Source: CAZYSK01 sp964649415
GTDB lineage: Bacteria; Chloroflexota; Anaerolineae; B4-G1
DNA: 64,000 nt
Direction of reading: 5' to 3'
NCBI GenBank assembly: GCA_964649415.1
Contig: CAZYSK010000017.1
Span: forward strand, 1 to 64,000
Position numbers and translations under genes: made by a program. Positions 43,072-51,432 of the stretch are shown here, in pieces. The notes under the pieces were generated by a model. The model had not been told where the DNA came from. It saw nothing but the letters and a program-made list of their open reading frames with translations, and searched no databases. The first letter of the stretch is position 1. Every line of letters starts with the position of its first letter.

Positions 43072-44028
43072 CTACGGGCCCACGAAGCGGAACTGCAGCG
43101 ACGGCACGGCCACCCAGTCCAGGACGTCCCCTAGTTGCGGCATCGCGGAGCGAGCCTGGAAGCCATACATCAGATCGAAGAAGGAGACCGCCGGCTTCAA
43201 CTCGATCACCCGGGGCTGGCCCTCGATACCGCCCATCTCGGCCGCTTTTGCTATCGCATCATCCAACGTACCGACTTCGTCCACCAGGCCCAGTTCCAGC
43301 GCCTGCTGGCCCGTGTAGAGACGTCCATCGGCCAACTCGCGCACGTCCTCCAACGGCAGACCCCGCGCTTCCGCAACGAGTTCCACGAACCCCTCGTAGG
43401 TCTCGTCGATGATTCCCTCCCACAGCGCCTTTTCCTCCTCCGTCATACCACGGAAGGGGCTGCCGATGTCCTTGCGCGGGCCGGACGTGATGACCACCGC
43501 ATCCACGCCAATCTTGTCCAGCAGCTCCTCAGCGGTGATGAACTGGCTGATGACGCCGATGGATCCGGCCAACGTGCTAGGGTGGGCAAAGACGTGGTCG
43601 CCAGCGCAGGAGATGTAGTAGCCGCCGGAGGCAGCCATGTCGGCCATCCACACGACGACCGGTTTGTCGAAGTCAAGCAGCATGTGGTAGATTTCGTCCG
43701 AGGCCACGACGCTGCCCCCAGGGCTGTTGACACGCACAACGATGGCCTTGACGTCGAGAGCTCTGGCCTGGGCCAGCAGTTTGGCCGAGCGATCAGGAGT
43801 GATGCCCTGCATAGTGTAGATTTGTTCCTCTGGGCCACTGGTGATCGTTCCGTCAAACCAGAGCACGGCCACAGCAGGGCCGGTGCCCTCTGCCGCCAGC
43901 GCGGGTTCACCGAACAAACGCCCCATCGAGTAGAAGGCAGCGAACCCCGTCCCAACGCAACTGCACACCGGCAGCGCGAAGCCCAGGACAAAGGCCACGA
44001 ACACCCACAGGATTGCGCGATCTTTCAA
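43072..44028 (-). CDS. sppA: Signal peptide peptidase SppA, S49 family
   Basis: About 318 residues from TTG 44028, which has GGGAGG six bases upstream; an ATG at 44103 lies inside the tyrS terminator hairpin and is unlikely. An N-terminal membrane anchor (about 5-30) is followed by the S49 fold: VRVNSPGGSV, then MAASGGYYIS with the nucleophilic Ser, and GSIGVI. It degrades leftover signal peptides or trims membrane proteins. The single-domain length (about 310) matches archaeal and Gram-positive SppA, not the 67K E. coli form. The lysine of the dyad is expected downstream and I cannot place it with certainty. Confidence 0.85.
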   Translation of the reverse strand: MKDRAILWVFVAFVLGFALPVCSCVGTGFAAFYSMGRLFGEPALAAEGTGPAVAVLWFDGTITSGPEEQIYTMQGITPDRSAKLLAQARALDVKAIVVRVNSPGGSVVASDEIYHMLLDFDKPVVVWMADMAASGGYYISCAGDHVFAHPSTLAGSIGVISQFITAEELLDKIGVDAVVITSGPRKDIGSPFRGMTEEEKALWEGIIDETYEGFVELVAEARGLPLEDVRELADGRLYTGQQALELGLVDEVGTLDDAIAKAAEMGGIEGQPRVIELKPAVSFFDLMYGFQARSAMPQLGDVLDWVAVPSLQFRFVGP

Positions 44029-44063
44029 AGCATACCTCCCATAACTGGCAATACGTCGCTCAG

Positions 44064-44099
44064 CGGGCACCGGCCGCCGCATCGGACGACCGGTGCCCG
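44064..44099 (-). terminator. Hairpin after tyrS
   Basis: CGGGCACCGG (44064-44073) pairs with CCGGTGCCCG (44090-44099). It is 36 bp beyond the tyrS stop on the same strand. Confidence 0.6.
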
Positions 44100-44135
44100 G
44101 CATCGAATATCGAATATCAGGCCTGCAAGTGGCGA

Positions 44136-45383
44136 CTAGCCCTCCTCGGTGCCCCCGTCTGGGACAAGCTGCACAAAGCGGCGCTTCCCTACCTGCAGCA
44201 CCCGGTTTTCCTCAACTTCGACGTCTGCGTCGATGCTGGTCACCCGTTCACCGTCCAACTTCACCGCGCCCTGCTGGACCAGTCGACGAGCCTCGCTCTT
44301 GCTGCGTGCAAACCCCGCATTGTGGATGACGTCCACGATATTGGACGGCTGGGCCAGCACAAGGGCAGGCATGTCCTTTGGCAACTGCCGTTGTTGGTGC
44401 ACCCGCGCGAAGTGGGCGGCGGCCATGTCGGCGGCTTCGTCGCCATCAAGGCTTGATACGATCTCCCAGGCCAGTTTCTTCTTCGCCTCCATTGGGTGAA
44501 CCTTACCCTGCGCCACTGCCTGCATGAGATCATCAATCTGGTCCGGCGTCCAACGCGTGGCCAGATCGAGCCAGTTGCGCATTGCCGCGTCAGGGATGGA
44601 CATAGTCTTCCCATACTTGGACTCCGGGGGCTCATCTATGCCGACGTAGTTGCCTGTGCTCTTCGACATACGCAGGGTGCCATCGGTGCCGACAAGGATC
44701 GGGAAGGTCAGACACACCTGTGGCTTCTGGCCAAAGGCTTCCTGCAGCTTGCGCCCGGCCAGAAGGTTGAAGAGTTGCTCTGTCGCGCCCAGTTGGACAT
44801 CTGTCTCTAGCGCTACTGCATCGTACCCTTGCATGAGTGCGTAGAAGAACTCGTGCAGCCAGATGGGCTCCCCCCGATCATAGCGCTTGGAGAAGTTTTC
44901 CCGTGCCAGGAACTGCTGGACGGTGAAATTGGCCGACATAGCGATGACATCCTCGAAGGTCAGTGGGGCCAGCCAATCGGCGTTGTACCGCACCTCGGTC
45001 CTCTCCGGGTCAAGTATGCGGAACGCCTGTTGAGTATAGGTCCTGGCGTTCTCAAGCAGTTCCTCCGGCGTGCGCCGCGGACGGGCCTTGTCCCTGTCAG
45101 AGGGATCGCCGACCAGGCCAGTGAACGTACCAATGAGAAATACAGCCTGGTGGCCCAGGTCTTGAAACTGCCTCAGCTTGCGCATGGTGACGGTGTGGCC
45201 GAGATGGATGTCAGGCGCGGTCGGGTCATAGCCGCAGTAGACGCGCAGCGGGCGTCCGGCATCGCCGGCCTCGACCAGGCGCTCACGTAGTTCTCTTTCC
45301 ATGTGCTTCTTGATCTGCTCGTCGCCGAACTCCGTGCCGTGCATCAGAAGCGCGACTTGTTCATCAACAGTGGGTTCACTCAT
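44136..45383 (-). CDS. tyrS: Tyrosyl-tRNA synthetase
   Basis: 415 residues from ATG 45383, where MSEPTVDEQVALLMHG matches the family start; the frame extends 48 codons further but that part reads through a terminator hairpin. The class I signature is DIHLGHTVTM, and RMSKSTGNY is the KMSKS loop. The C-terminal S4 domain (about 345-410) binds the tRNA. It charges tRNA-Tyr. It has a structured leader of about 260 nt with a promoter and an intrinsic terminator; no T-box motif could be seen. Confidence 0.95.
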   Translation of the reverse strand: MSEPTVDEQVALLMHGTEFGDEQIKKHMERELRERLVEAGDAGRPLRVYCGYDPTAPDIHLGHTVTMRKLRQFQDLGHQAVFLIGTFTGLVGDPSDRDKARPRRTPEELLENARTYTQQAFRILDPERTEVRYNADWLAPLTFEDVIAMSANFTVQQFLARENFSKRYDRGEPIWLHEFFYALMQGYDAVALETDVQLGATEQLFNLLAGRKLQEAFGQKPQVCLTFPILVGTDGTLRMSKSTGNYVGIDEPPESKYGKTMSIPDAAMRNWLDLATRWTPDQIDDLMQAVAQGKVHPMEAKKKLAWEIVSSLDGDEAADMAAAHFARVHQQRQLPKDMPALVLAQPSNIVDVIHNAGFARSKSEARRLVQQGAVKLDGERVTSIDADVEVEENRVLQVGKRRFVQLVPDGGTEEG

Positions 45384-45481
45384 AAGACACCTTTCTCTTC
45401 CGATCTTGAAATCCAAGTCCCCATTCCAGCCCAGAGCGAAGTGAAGCGGCTCCATCGTCCGGGGCCATGCAGGTAGGGTAA

Positions 45482-45505
45482 CAAAAAACCCACTCAGTGT
45501 GGGTT
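45482..45505 (-). terminator. Intrinsic terminator upstream of tyrS
   Basis: AACCCAC/GTGGGTT 7-bp stem with an ACTGA loop, followed on the minus strand by six T. Confidence 0.75.
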
Positions 45506-45648
45506 TGGGGGAAGCGAATTGCAGCACGAAGCGGCGCAGGCGCTCTGCCGCCGCGCTACAATCCGCGACAATAGATGTAGGTATGAATTCTCCAAGCCTT
45601 GCGTACCAACTCCGAGCACCTCAGCAGATGAATTTCAGCTACGCTCGA

Positions 45649-45676
45649 ATTATACTGGAAACAGGAGAAAAGGCAA
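45649..45676 (-). promoter_or_regulatory. Candidate tyrS promoter
   Basis: On the minus strand TTGCCT (45676-45671), a 16-bp spacer and TATAAT (45654-45649). Confidence 0.55.
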
Positions 45677-45704
45677 TTGAAGCTACCCTAGCGCAGGTCC
45701 CCGA

Positions 45705-47204
45705 TCATCCGGGCGATGGCGTGTCCCGAGGTTGTGTGGGCTCAGGTGCTTGAGTCGGTGCCTCCGTGGGTGGTGGGGCCTGGGTAGGTGCGGCTGTAGG
45801 CGGAGGCGCCTGCGTCGGCGCTGCTGTGGGTTGAGGTCGTGGCTCATCATCCGAATCCGATGGCGGCGGCGGCAGCGGAGTATTGGTCGCCAGCACGGGA
45901 CTGGGCGTGAACGTGGGCAGCGCTATCGTGTACGTGGGACTTGGCGTGTGTGTAGGTGTCGACGTTTGCGTCGCGGTCGGGGATGCCAACTCAAGCAGAT
46001 AGGGCCAATCGGATGTTCCCGACAACCTCGTGCCGCGCAACGAGATCGGTGTCGACGTGGGGCTTGCCGTCAACGTCGGAGTGGCGGAAGGTGTGGCCGT
46101 GGGGGTGTGCGTGGACGTCGCGGTGGCGACGACTGTGGGCGCGGACGTGGCCGTGTCTGTGGGCGCCCCACCCGCGTTGATCCGACCCACCAACAATGGT
46201 GTAATCGCCGCCAGAGACACCATGCCAACGATAGCCACAGCGACCCCCAGCCAACGACGTACCCGCAGCCTTGCGAAGGGCGTCCGCGACAGGAGCACAG
46301 TCTCCGGGGTTGAGTCCTCCGACACATCCGCCTCATGATCGAGCGGCTCGGTGATTGCGGCCTCTGTGTCGCTCAGGGGTTGGCCGAAGAGAGCCTCGTG
46401 CATCTTATCGATACTCTGAAAACGTTGCGTCGGCTGCAGAGACATAGCTTTCTTGAGCACCTGCTCTGTCTCCGAGCTTACGTCGGGCCTGAGTTGCCGC
46501 AACGGTATCAGGCACTTGGGATCCACAATCCGCTCGGTCACCGTCGGAGGCGCACTTCCCACCAGCGCGTGATACAGCGTCGCCCCCAAGGAATAGACAT
46601 CGGTGCGGGCGTCGGTGTTTCCTTTCCTCGCGTCGTACTGCTCAGGCGGCGCATACTCCGGCGTACCCAGGCCTCGCATCACCGTCCGGGTATGTGGGTC
46701 ATCGGGGTCCATCAGCTTTGCTAGACCGAAGTCTACTAGAACTGCTCGCCCACCTGGTGTGATCATCACGTTCTGTGGCTTGACGTCGCGGTGGATCACG
46801 CCGTTTCTATGGCAATGGGCGAGGGCGTCAAGTAGCTCATGTGCCCACACGAATACCTGCTCCTCGCGTATGCTGCCTTCCTGGGCAATGACTTGATCCA
46901 GCCGCCTGCCGTAGATGAAATCCATCACCAGGTAAGCGTTCCCGTCCTCCTCGAAGTGGTCCGTGACACGGGGCAAGTGCGGGTGGCGGAGTTCCGCCAA
47001 CAACTGTGCCTCTTGCCGGAACTGCTCGCGAAGTTCGGGCAGCGCAGTACCCATCGTACCGGGGTACGGCACCAACTCCTTGACCGCGCAATGCACGTTG
47101 AGCGTGGTATCCACCGTCTCATAGACGGCGCCCATACCACCTTGATGCACCAGCGCGATGACCCGGTAGCGTTTGCGGATTACCTTTCCTGGCTGTAAGG
47201 GCAT
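45705..47204 (-). CDS. Membrane Ser/Thr protein kinase
   Basis: 499 residues. The kinase domain (about 12-275) is complete: GGMGAVYE P-loop, CAVKEL lysine, HRDVKPQNVM catalytic loop, DFGLAK, and GTPEYAPPEQ. A membrane helix (about 314-336) is followed by a low-complexity Thr/Pro/Ala tail rather than PASTA or other sensor domains. Intact DFG and HRD motifs argue for activity. It phosphorylates Ser/Thr on unknown targets; the Pro-rich outer tail may simply span the wall. It is transcribed from its own TTGACA promoter, divergent from the gene at 47487. Confidence 0.92.
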   Translation of the reverse strand: MPLQPGKVIRKRYRVIALVHQGGMGAVYETVDTTLNVHCAVKELVPYPGTMGTALPELREQFRQEAQLLAELRHPHLPRVTDHFEEDGNAYLVMDFIYGRRLDQVIAQEGSIREEQVFVWAHELLDALAHCHRNGVIHRDVKPQNVMITPGGRAVLVDFGLAKLMDPDDPHTRTVMRGLGTPEYAPPEQYDARKGNTDARTDVYSLGATLYHALVGSAPPTVTERIVDPKCLIPLRQLRPDVSSETEQVLKKAMSLQPTQRFQSIDKMHEALFGQPLSDTEAAITEPLDHEADVSEDSTPETVLLSRTPFARLRVRRWLGVAVAIVGMVSLAAITPLLVGRINAGGAPTDTATSAPTVVATATSTHTPTATPSATPTLTASPTSTPISLRGTRLSGTSDWPYLLELASPTATQTSTPTHTPSPTYTIALPTFTPSPVLATNTPLPPPPSDSDDEPRPQPTAAPTQAPPPTAAPTQAPPPTEAPTQAPEPTQPRDTPSPG

Positions 47205-47348
47205 GCCAACTCCTGTGTCCGATCAACCCCTCGATTGGACACCTCATCGGGCGTGCGAACACACACACTCAAGGAAGATCACTCGACGGCCGGATGAAGC
47301 GGGATTGGAGAAGAGATGGCCGATTCCTGGATTGCACGACTCACTGAT

Positions 47349-47377
47349 ATTTTAGCCGAGAAACCAGTCGCTGTCAA
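47349..47377 (-). promoter_or_regulatory. Promoter for the kinase gene
   Basis: On the minus strand TTGACA (47377-47372), a 17-bp spacer and TAAAAT (47354-47349). Confidence 0.65.
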
Positions 47378-47430
47378 TTGCCATGCCCGAGAACAGACAG
47401 CAGTCACGCAGGCTGTGTATGCGCTCTGAT

Positions 47431-47459
47431 TTGCCCGCCCTCCCCCACCCTGGTATAAT
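47431..47459 (+). promoter_or_regulatory. Promoter for the PH/DUF1648 membrane protein
   Basis: TTGCCC (47431-47436), a 17-bp spacer and TATAAT (47454-47459) with an upstream TGG. Confidence 0.7.
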
Positions 47460-47486
47460 GCCCGCGTTCGTGCAAGGAGAACAACT

Positions 47487-48380
47487 ATGACAGAGTGGAG
47501 AGCAGACATCACACTGGGCCTGCTCGTGGGCATCGGCCTGGTGATCATCATCATCCTTGTGGACGCGGGCCTGGTCTGGCTCGCGTCTACGAGTCCGCTC
47601 GGCATCGGAACCTTCGTCAAAGGCCTGGTCGTACTGGTCAGCCTGGCTGCGTTGGGGTTGATTGTGTACTGGCTGTACGGGCTGGCTTGCTCGGGATACT
47701 CTCTCGACCGGAACGCGCTGGTCATTCAGTGGGGACCGACGGAGCAGACGATCCCCGCGGGGCAGATCGAGCGGGTACTCACGGGCGAGGAAGTCGAGGG
47801 GCGTGTCCGATTCAGAGGTGGTATGTGGCCAGGTTACTGCGTGGGCTATGGAGAGATTCCTGGGACAGGCCCGGCGCTGTTCTATGCCACCGTCCCTCCC
47901 AGCCGCCAGGTATACATCGTCACGCCCGGCCTCACGTACGGCATCTCTCCCGCAAAGCGCGATGAATTCCTGGAGTCGCTTCACACGCGCATGCAGATGG
48001 GGCCGACCCAGCTCGTGGAGCAGTCCTCGAAGCGGCCCGCTTTCCTAGACTGGGCCATCTGGCAGGATTGGCTAGGCTTGGCCCTGCTGGCGATCGGCTT
48101 CTTGGCACTCCTGGCGTTGACCGGTCTGCTGTGCCTCAAGATCCCCACGCTGCCCCAACTGGTGCCCCTGCACTTCGACGCACTCGGCAAACCGGACCGG
48201 TTGGGGCTCCGGGCACAGGTGTTCATTCTCGCCATCATCGGCCTGCTGGCACTAGTGCTCAATGGCGCGTTGGGCGTGCTGGTCTATCGGCGGGAGCGAG
48301 TGGCGAGCTATTTGCTTTGGGGCAGTGTAATTCTGGTGCAACTGCTGGTGTGGACAGCAGCAATTGGCATCCTGGGGTAG
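47487..48380 (+). CDS. Membrane protein with bacterial PH-like and DUF1648 regions
   Basis: 297 residues; CAAGGAG precedes the ATG. Two membrane helices (about 7-30 and 40-62), a soluble PH-like region (about 68-170, with SLDRNALVIQWGPTEQTIP), then three more helices. LPQLVPLHFDALGKPDRLG (about 226-244) is the DUF1648 signature. Such proteins are of unknown function. The start is well supported. It lies 60 bp upstream of a DUF92 gene. Confidence 0.75.
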   Translation: MTEWRADITLGLLVGIGLVIIIILVDAGLVWLASTSPLGIGTFVKGLVVLVSLAALGLIVYWLYGLACSGYSLDRNALVIQWGPTEQTIPAGQIERVLTGEEVEGRVRFRGGMWPGYCVGYGEIPGTGPALFYATVPPSRQVYIVTPGLTYGISPAKRDEFLESLHTRMQMGPTQLVEQSSKRPAFLDWAIWQDWLGLALLAIGFLALLALTGLLCLKIPTLPQLVPLHFDALGKPDRLGLRAQVFILAIIGLLALVLNGALGVLVYRRERVASYLLWGSVILVQLLVWTAAIGILG

Positions 48381-48440
48381 CTGCAAAGAGACCCGTGCAC
48401 TGGCTGGCGGGATCTGCGTGACGCCGTCTTGAGATACGCG

Positions 48441-49298
48441 ATGCTGACTTCGCTGAACCTCGTTGAACTCCTGGCCGGATTGGCGATCTCCCTCGCCATC
48501 GGTGTCCTGGGCTACAGGCGCGGTGCGCTAAGTGGCAGTGGAGTCCTGGGGGCGGTCATCACCGGCACGCTCATCTTCGGGCTGGGAGGCTGGGAGTGGG
48601 GCCTCCTGCTGATCGCTTTCTTCATCTCCTCCAGCGCGCTCTCCTTCTACCACGCTCGCGACAAGCAGGGACTGGCGGAGAAATTCGCCAAAGGGCACCG
48701 GCGCGACCTGGGCCAGGCGTTGGCCAATGGCGGCTTGGCGGCCTTCCTGGCGGTGCTCTCTGACCTCTTCTCCTCATTCTCGGCGGGCGCATCCGGACAC
48801 GGGCAGATTTGGTTCCTTGCCTGTGCGGGGGCGATGGCGGCCGTCAACGCCGATACGTGGGCCACTGAACTGGGTGTCTTGAGCCGGCACCCGCCGCGCC
48901 TGATCACCACCGGCCGACGGGTCGAAGTGGGGACCTCAGGGGGGATCACCTGGCTGGGAACCGGCGCTTCGCTGGCCGGCGCGCTGTTCATCGGCCTATT
49001 GGCAGGATTGGCAGCGCTGATTCTGGGCCAGGGTTGGGCCGTCGCCGCTGCCTCGCTGCTGGGAGCCGCCGTGGGTGGAACGGCAGGGTCCTTGTTCGAC
49101 AGTCTGTTGGGGGCCACCGTCCAGGCGATTTATCGGTGTGATACGTGCGGGAAGGAGACCGAGAGCAAGATCCACCGTTGTGGCACGGAGACACGCCTGG
49201 TGCGGGGGTGGCCCTGGTTGGGGAACGACGTGGTGAATTTCCTCGCATCCGCGGTGGGCGCGCTCGTCGCGGCGGCGATGGGATGGGGTTTGCTGTGA
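48441..49298 (+). CDS. DUF92 family integral membrane protein
   Basis: About 285 residues; ATG 48441 is favoured by family starts, TTG 48429 is possible. Six to seven membrane helices carry GYRRGALSGSG near the N-terminus, AAVNADTWATELG in the middle and GTAGSLFDSLLGATVQ, all typical of DUF92/TMEM19. A cytoplasmic CDTCGKETESKIHRCG loop (about 234-249) is a likely zinc site. The plant homologue VTE6 is a phytyl-phosphate kinase, so an isoprenoid-phosphate role is possible and would fit the isoprenoid genes in this window, but this is inference. The stop codon lies within a 28-bp direct repeat. Confidence 0.8.
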   Translation: MLTSLNLVELLAGLAISLAIGVLGYRRGALSGSGVLGAVITGTLIFGLGGWEWGLLLIAFFISSSALSFYHARDKQGLAEKFAKGHRRDLGQALANGGLAAFLAVLSDLFSSFSAGASGHGQIWFLACAGAMAAVNADTWATELGVLSRHPPRLITTGRRVEVGTSGGITWLGTGASLAGALFIGLLAGLAALILGQGWAVAAASLLGAAVGGTAGSLFDSLLGATVQAIYRCDTCGKETESKIHRCGTETRLVRGWPWLGNDVVNFLASAVGALVAAAMGWGLL

Positions 49299-49397
49299 GA
49301 ACCACGCTCGCGTAGGGGCAGGGTACAGCACCGACGTGACACCGCCGGTACTGAAGTGAAAACCACGCTCGCGTAGGGGCAGGTCTTGTACCTGCCC
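49295..49397. repeat. 28-bp direct repeat plus family B palindrome
   Basis: Two copies of a 28-bp sequence (core AACCACGCTCGCGTAGGGGC) at 49295-49322 and 49356-49383 differ at one base. The second runs into a GGGCAGGT-CTTGT-ACCTGCCC palindrome ending at 49397. The first copy includes the DUF92 stop codon. Confidence 0.8.
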
Positions 49398-49433
49398 GGT
49401 CTTGAAGAGTATTCGGGAGAAGGAGGGTGACCG

Positions 49434-50936
49434 GTGAGACCTGAGCGTCTCGTGATTGTTGACGTGGATGGCCTGCGACGCGACGTGTTTCGGGCCGCGA
49501 TAGCAGAGGGCGACGTTCCCCACATCGGGCGGATCGTCGGCGGGCAGGCAGGGACGAGGGCCTGTCACGTGGACGCGCTCAGCACGGCCCCCTCAATCAC
49601 CTTCGCGGCCCAGGCCAGCATGTTCACCGGCCAGCACCCCGGAGTGCACGGCATCGCAGGCAACGAGAGTTTCGACCGGCTGGGACGCATCTCCGGTGGC
49701 CGTCCGCGGCACTTCGGCTTTGACGTAGGCTACACCCTGGCCGTGGACGATGCGGTGCGCGTGTTCACCGACGGGCTGGCCGCGCAGTTCCTCAGCACTG
49801 AGGCCCCCACGCTATACGAGATGGCCTCGGCCTCCGGCCTGACTTCCGCCGTAGCCTACAACATGTATGCCCGGGGCGCCGACGCCTGGCTTCCTCCCAA
49901 CGTCGTTGACATCGCCCGCTTCACCAAGGGGAAAGGGGTGCTGGGGCTGGAGGCGGGGGAATATGACGCCGGGATGCTGGACCGGCTGGTCGAATACCTG
50001 GACGCGGGGAACCGGCCCGACGTGCTCACCACTTACTTCATGGGGCTGGACCATCACAGCCACGCCCACGGGCCGGCCAGCCAGCCAACCTACCTGCGCG
50101 AGGTAGTCGACCCCCAGATTGGCCGGTTGCTGGACGCACTGAGAACGCGCGAGATGCTGACCGGCACGATCTTCGTGCTCGTGAGTGACCACGGCCAGAT
50201 AGAGGCCATCCCCGACGATCGCCATTCCATTCGCCTGGGATTCCCGTTCGACCGGGAATTGGGGCACGTGTTCGCGGCCCTGGGCCTGGATGTACACGAC
50301 GTTCCCGGTGAGGATCCCGCCTGCGACGCGGTGATGGGGCTCAACGGCGGGCTGGCACACGTATACCTTCAGCACCGGGCTGGTCGCTGGGCCGATCCGC
50401 CGCGCTACAGGGAGGACGTCCTGCCGGTGGCGGAGGCCTTCCACCAGATGAACGCAACCGCGAAGTACGAGGAGGAACTCAAGGGCAGCCTGGATCTGAT
50501 CCTCGTTCGGGATGCAGAGCACGAGGGATGGATGGGGGAGTACCGGGTCTATCTGGACGGCGGGCAGACACAGCCCTTTGCCGACTACCTGGGGGATCGC
50601 CCCGAGATGGGTTACGCCGACGCAGTCAACCGCATCCGGCTGGCAACCTCGGTGGCGACAGGAGACCTGATTCTGGTGGCCAATGGGCGGGAAGGGTACT
50701 ACTTCTCCGGCCCCATGAAGGGCGTGCACGGGGGCCTATACCCGGAGGAGTCCGAGACGGTGCTCACTTTCGCCTACCCTGGCGGCAACCCTGACGAGAT
50801 CGCAGGGCTACGGGAGACCGTTACAGGCGTGGTGGCCGACCGGTGCGCAACGGACGGCGATCGCGAGCCCAGCGTGGCCGACATGATGCCGGCGGCGCTG
50901 GCGCTCCTCGGATGGAGCCGCTTCGCTATCCTCTAG
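49434..50936 (+). CDS. Alkaline phosphatase superfamily phosphodiesterase/nucleotide pyrophosphatase
   Basis: 500 residues from GTG 49434 after AAGGAGGGTGA. Metal ligands are placed: VDVDGLRRD (first Asp), the nucleophile Thr or Ser in TAPSITFAAQASMFTG, the GLDHHSHAHG Asp/His set and SDHGQ. These match the type I phosphodiesterase branch, which hydrolyses nucleotide or phospholipid-like phosphodiesters. No signal peptide is evident. The last nine codons (GWSRFAIL-stop) form the first copy of a 30-bp tandem repeat that continues after the gene. Confidence 0.85.
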   Translation: MRPERLVIVDVDGLRRDVFRAAIAEGDVPHIGRIVGGQAGTRACHVDALSTAPSITFAAQASMFTGQHPGVHGIAGNESFDRLGRISGGRPRHFGFDVGYTLAVDDAVRVFTDGLAAQFLSTEAPTLYEMASASGLTSAVAYNMYARGADAWLPPNVVDIARFTKGKGVLGLEAGEYDAGMLDRLVEYLDAGNRPDVLTTYFMGLDHHSHAHGPASQPTYLREVVDPQIGRLLDALRTREMLTGTIFVLVSDHGQIEAIPDDRHSIRLGFPFDRELGHVFAALGLDVHDVPGEDPACDAVMGLNGGLAHVYLQHRAGRWADPPRYREDVLPVAEAFHQMNATAKYEEELKGSLDLILVRDAEHEGWMGEYRVYLDGGQTQPFADYLGDRPEMGYADAVNRIRLATSVATGDLILVANGREGYYFSGPMKGVHGGLYPEESETVLTFAYPGGNPDEIAGLRETVTGVVADRCATDGDREPSVADMMPAALALLGWSRFAIL

Positions 50937-51026
50937 ATTGGATGGAGCCGCTTCGCTATCCTCTAGATTGGATGGAGTCGCTTCGCTACCCTCTAGATTG
51001 GATGGAGCCGCTTCGCTACCCTCTAG
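50911..51026. repeat. Family F 30-bp tandem repeat, four copies, carrying a stop codon
   Basis: Units start near 50911, 50941, 50971 and 51001 (core GATGGAGCCGCTTCGCTA). The first copy encodes the phosphodiesterase C-terminus and stop; each later copy repeats the same codons and TAG. A related pair lies in rodZ. Confidence 0.95.
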
Positions 51027-51038
51027 TGACAGGGATGA

Positions 51039-51070
51039 GAAACCAGGTTTTCCGGAAAAAACCTGGTTTC
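51039..51070. repeat. Family A palindrome, third copy
   Basis: GAAACCAGGTTTTCC...AAACCTGGTTTC, 32 nt, directly after the 30-bp repeat array and before the cupin gene. Confidence 0.85.
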
Positions 51071-51104
51071 GTCTAGATCGTAGTGCGAACTGAAGGGAGG
51101 ACCT

Positions 51105-51428
51105 ATGTCGTTTTTCAGCGTAGATGAATTACCCGGGACCGAGATGTTGCCGGGCGTCGTGCGCCGGGCAGTTCACCTGGAGCACGCGATGATCACGTTC
51201 TTCGATTTCGCTCCAGGAAGCGTGGTGCCGATGCACGACCATCCCCACGAACAGATCAGCTACGTCGTGAGCGGGGCGATGGAGTTCACACTGGGCGACG
51301 AGACGCAGGTGCTGCGGGCAGGCGACGGCGCCTGCTGTCCGCCTGGCGTGCCCCATGGCGCGGTCATCCTGGACAAGCCCACCGTCGCCCTAGACGCCTG
51401 GTACCCGCTGCGCGAGGACTACAAGTAG
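51105..51428 (+). CDS. Small cupin-domain protein
   Basis: 107 residues; GGGAGG precedes the ATG. The cupin motifs are PMHDHPHEQISYVVSGAMEF (metal-binding HxH and Glu) and PPGVPHGA (His). One beta-barrel of this size usually binds a divalent metal, and may be an isomerase, dioxygenase or sensor. The neighbours give no clue. The next gene begins four bases after the stop. Confidence 0.85.
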   Translation: MSFFSVDELPGTEMLPGVVRRAVHLEHAMITFFDFAPGSVVPMHDHPHEQISYVVSGAMEFTLGDETQVLRAGDGACCPPGVPHGAVILDKPTVALDAWYPLREDYK

Positions 51429-51432
51429 CACC

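Larger units (their letters stand above)
45384..45704 (-). other. tyrS leader region, possible attenuation
   Basis: 321 bp on the minus strand holds a promoter (45649-45676), a large GC-rich hairpin near 45505-45565 (GCGGCG/CGCCGC core extended by GATTGTAGC/GCTGCAATTC) and an intrinsic terminator (45482-45505) about 100 bases before the tyrS ATG. The layout fits attenuation; the usual T-box signature TGGNACCGCG is not found. Confidence 0.45.

Noticed and set aside
45384..45527. N-terminal extension of TyrS to 45527
   Set aside because: The extra codons read through a terminator hairpin and do not resemble the family; ATG 45383 gives the usual N-terminus.
45384..45704. T-box riboswitch upstream of tyrS
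   Set aside because: Layout fits, but I could not find the TGGNACCGCG-like sequence or a clear specifier loop.
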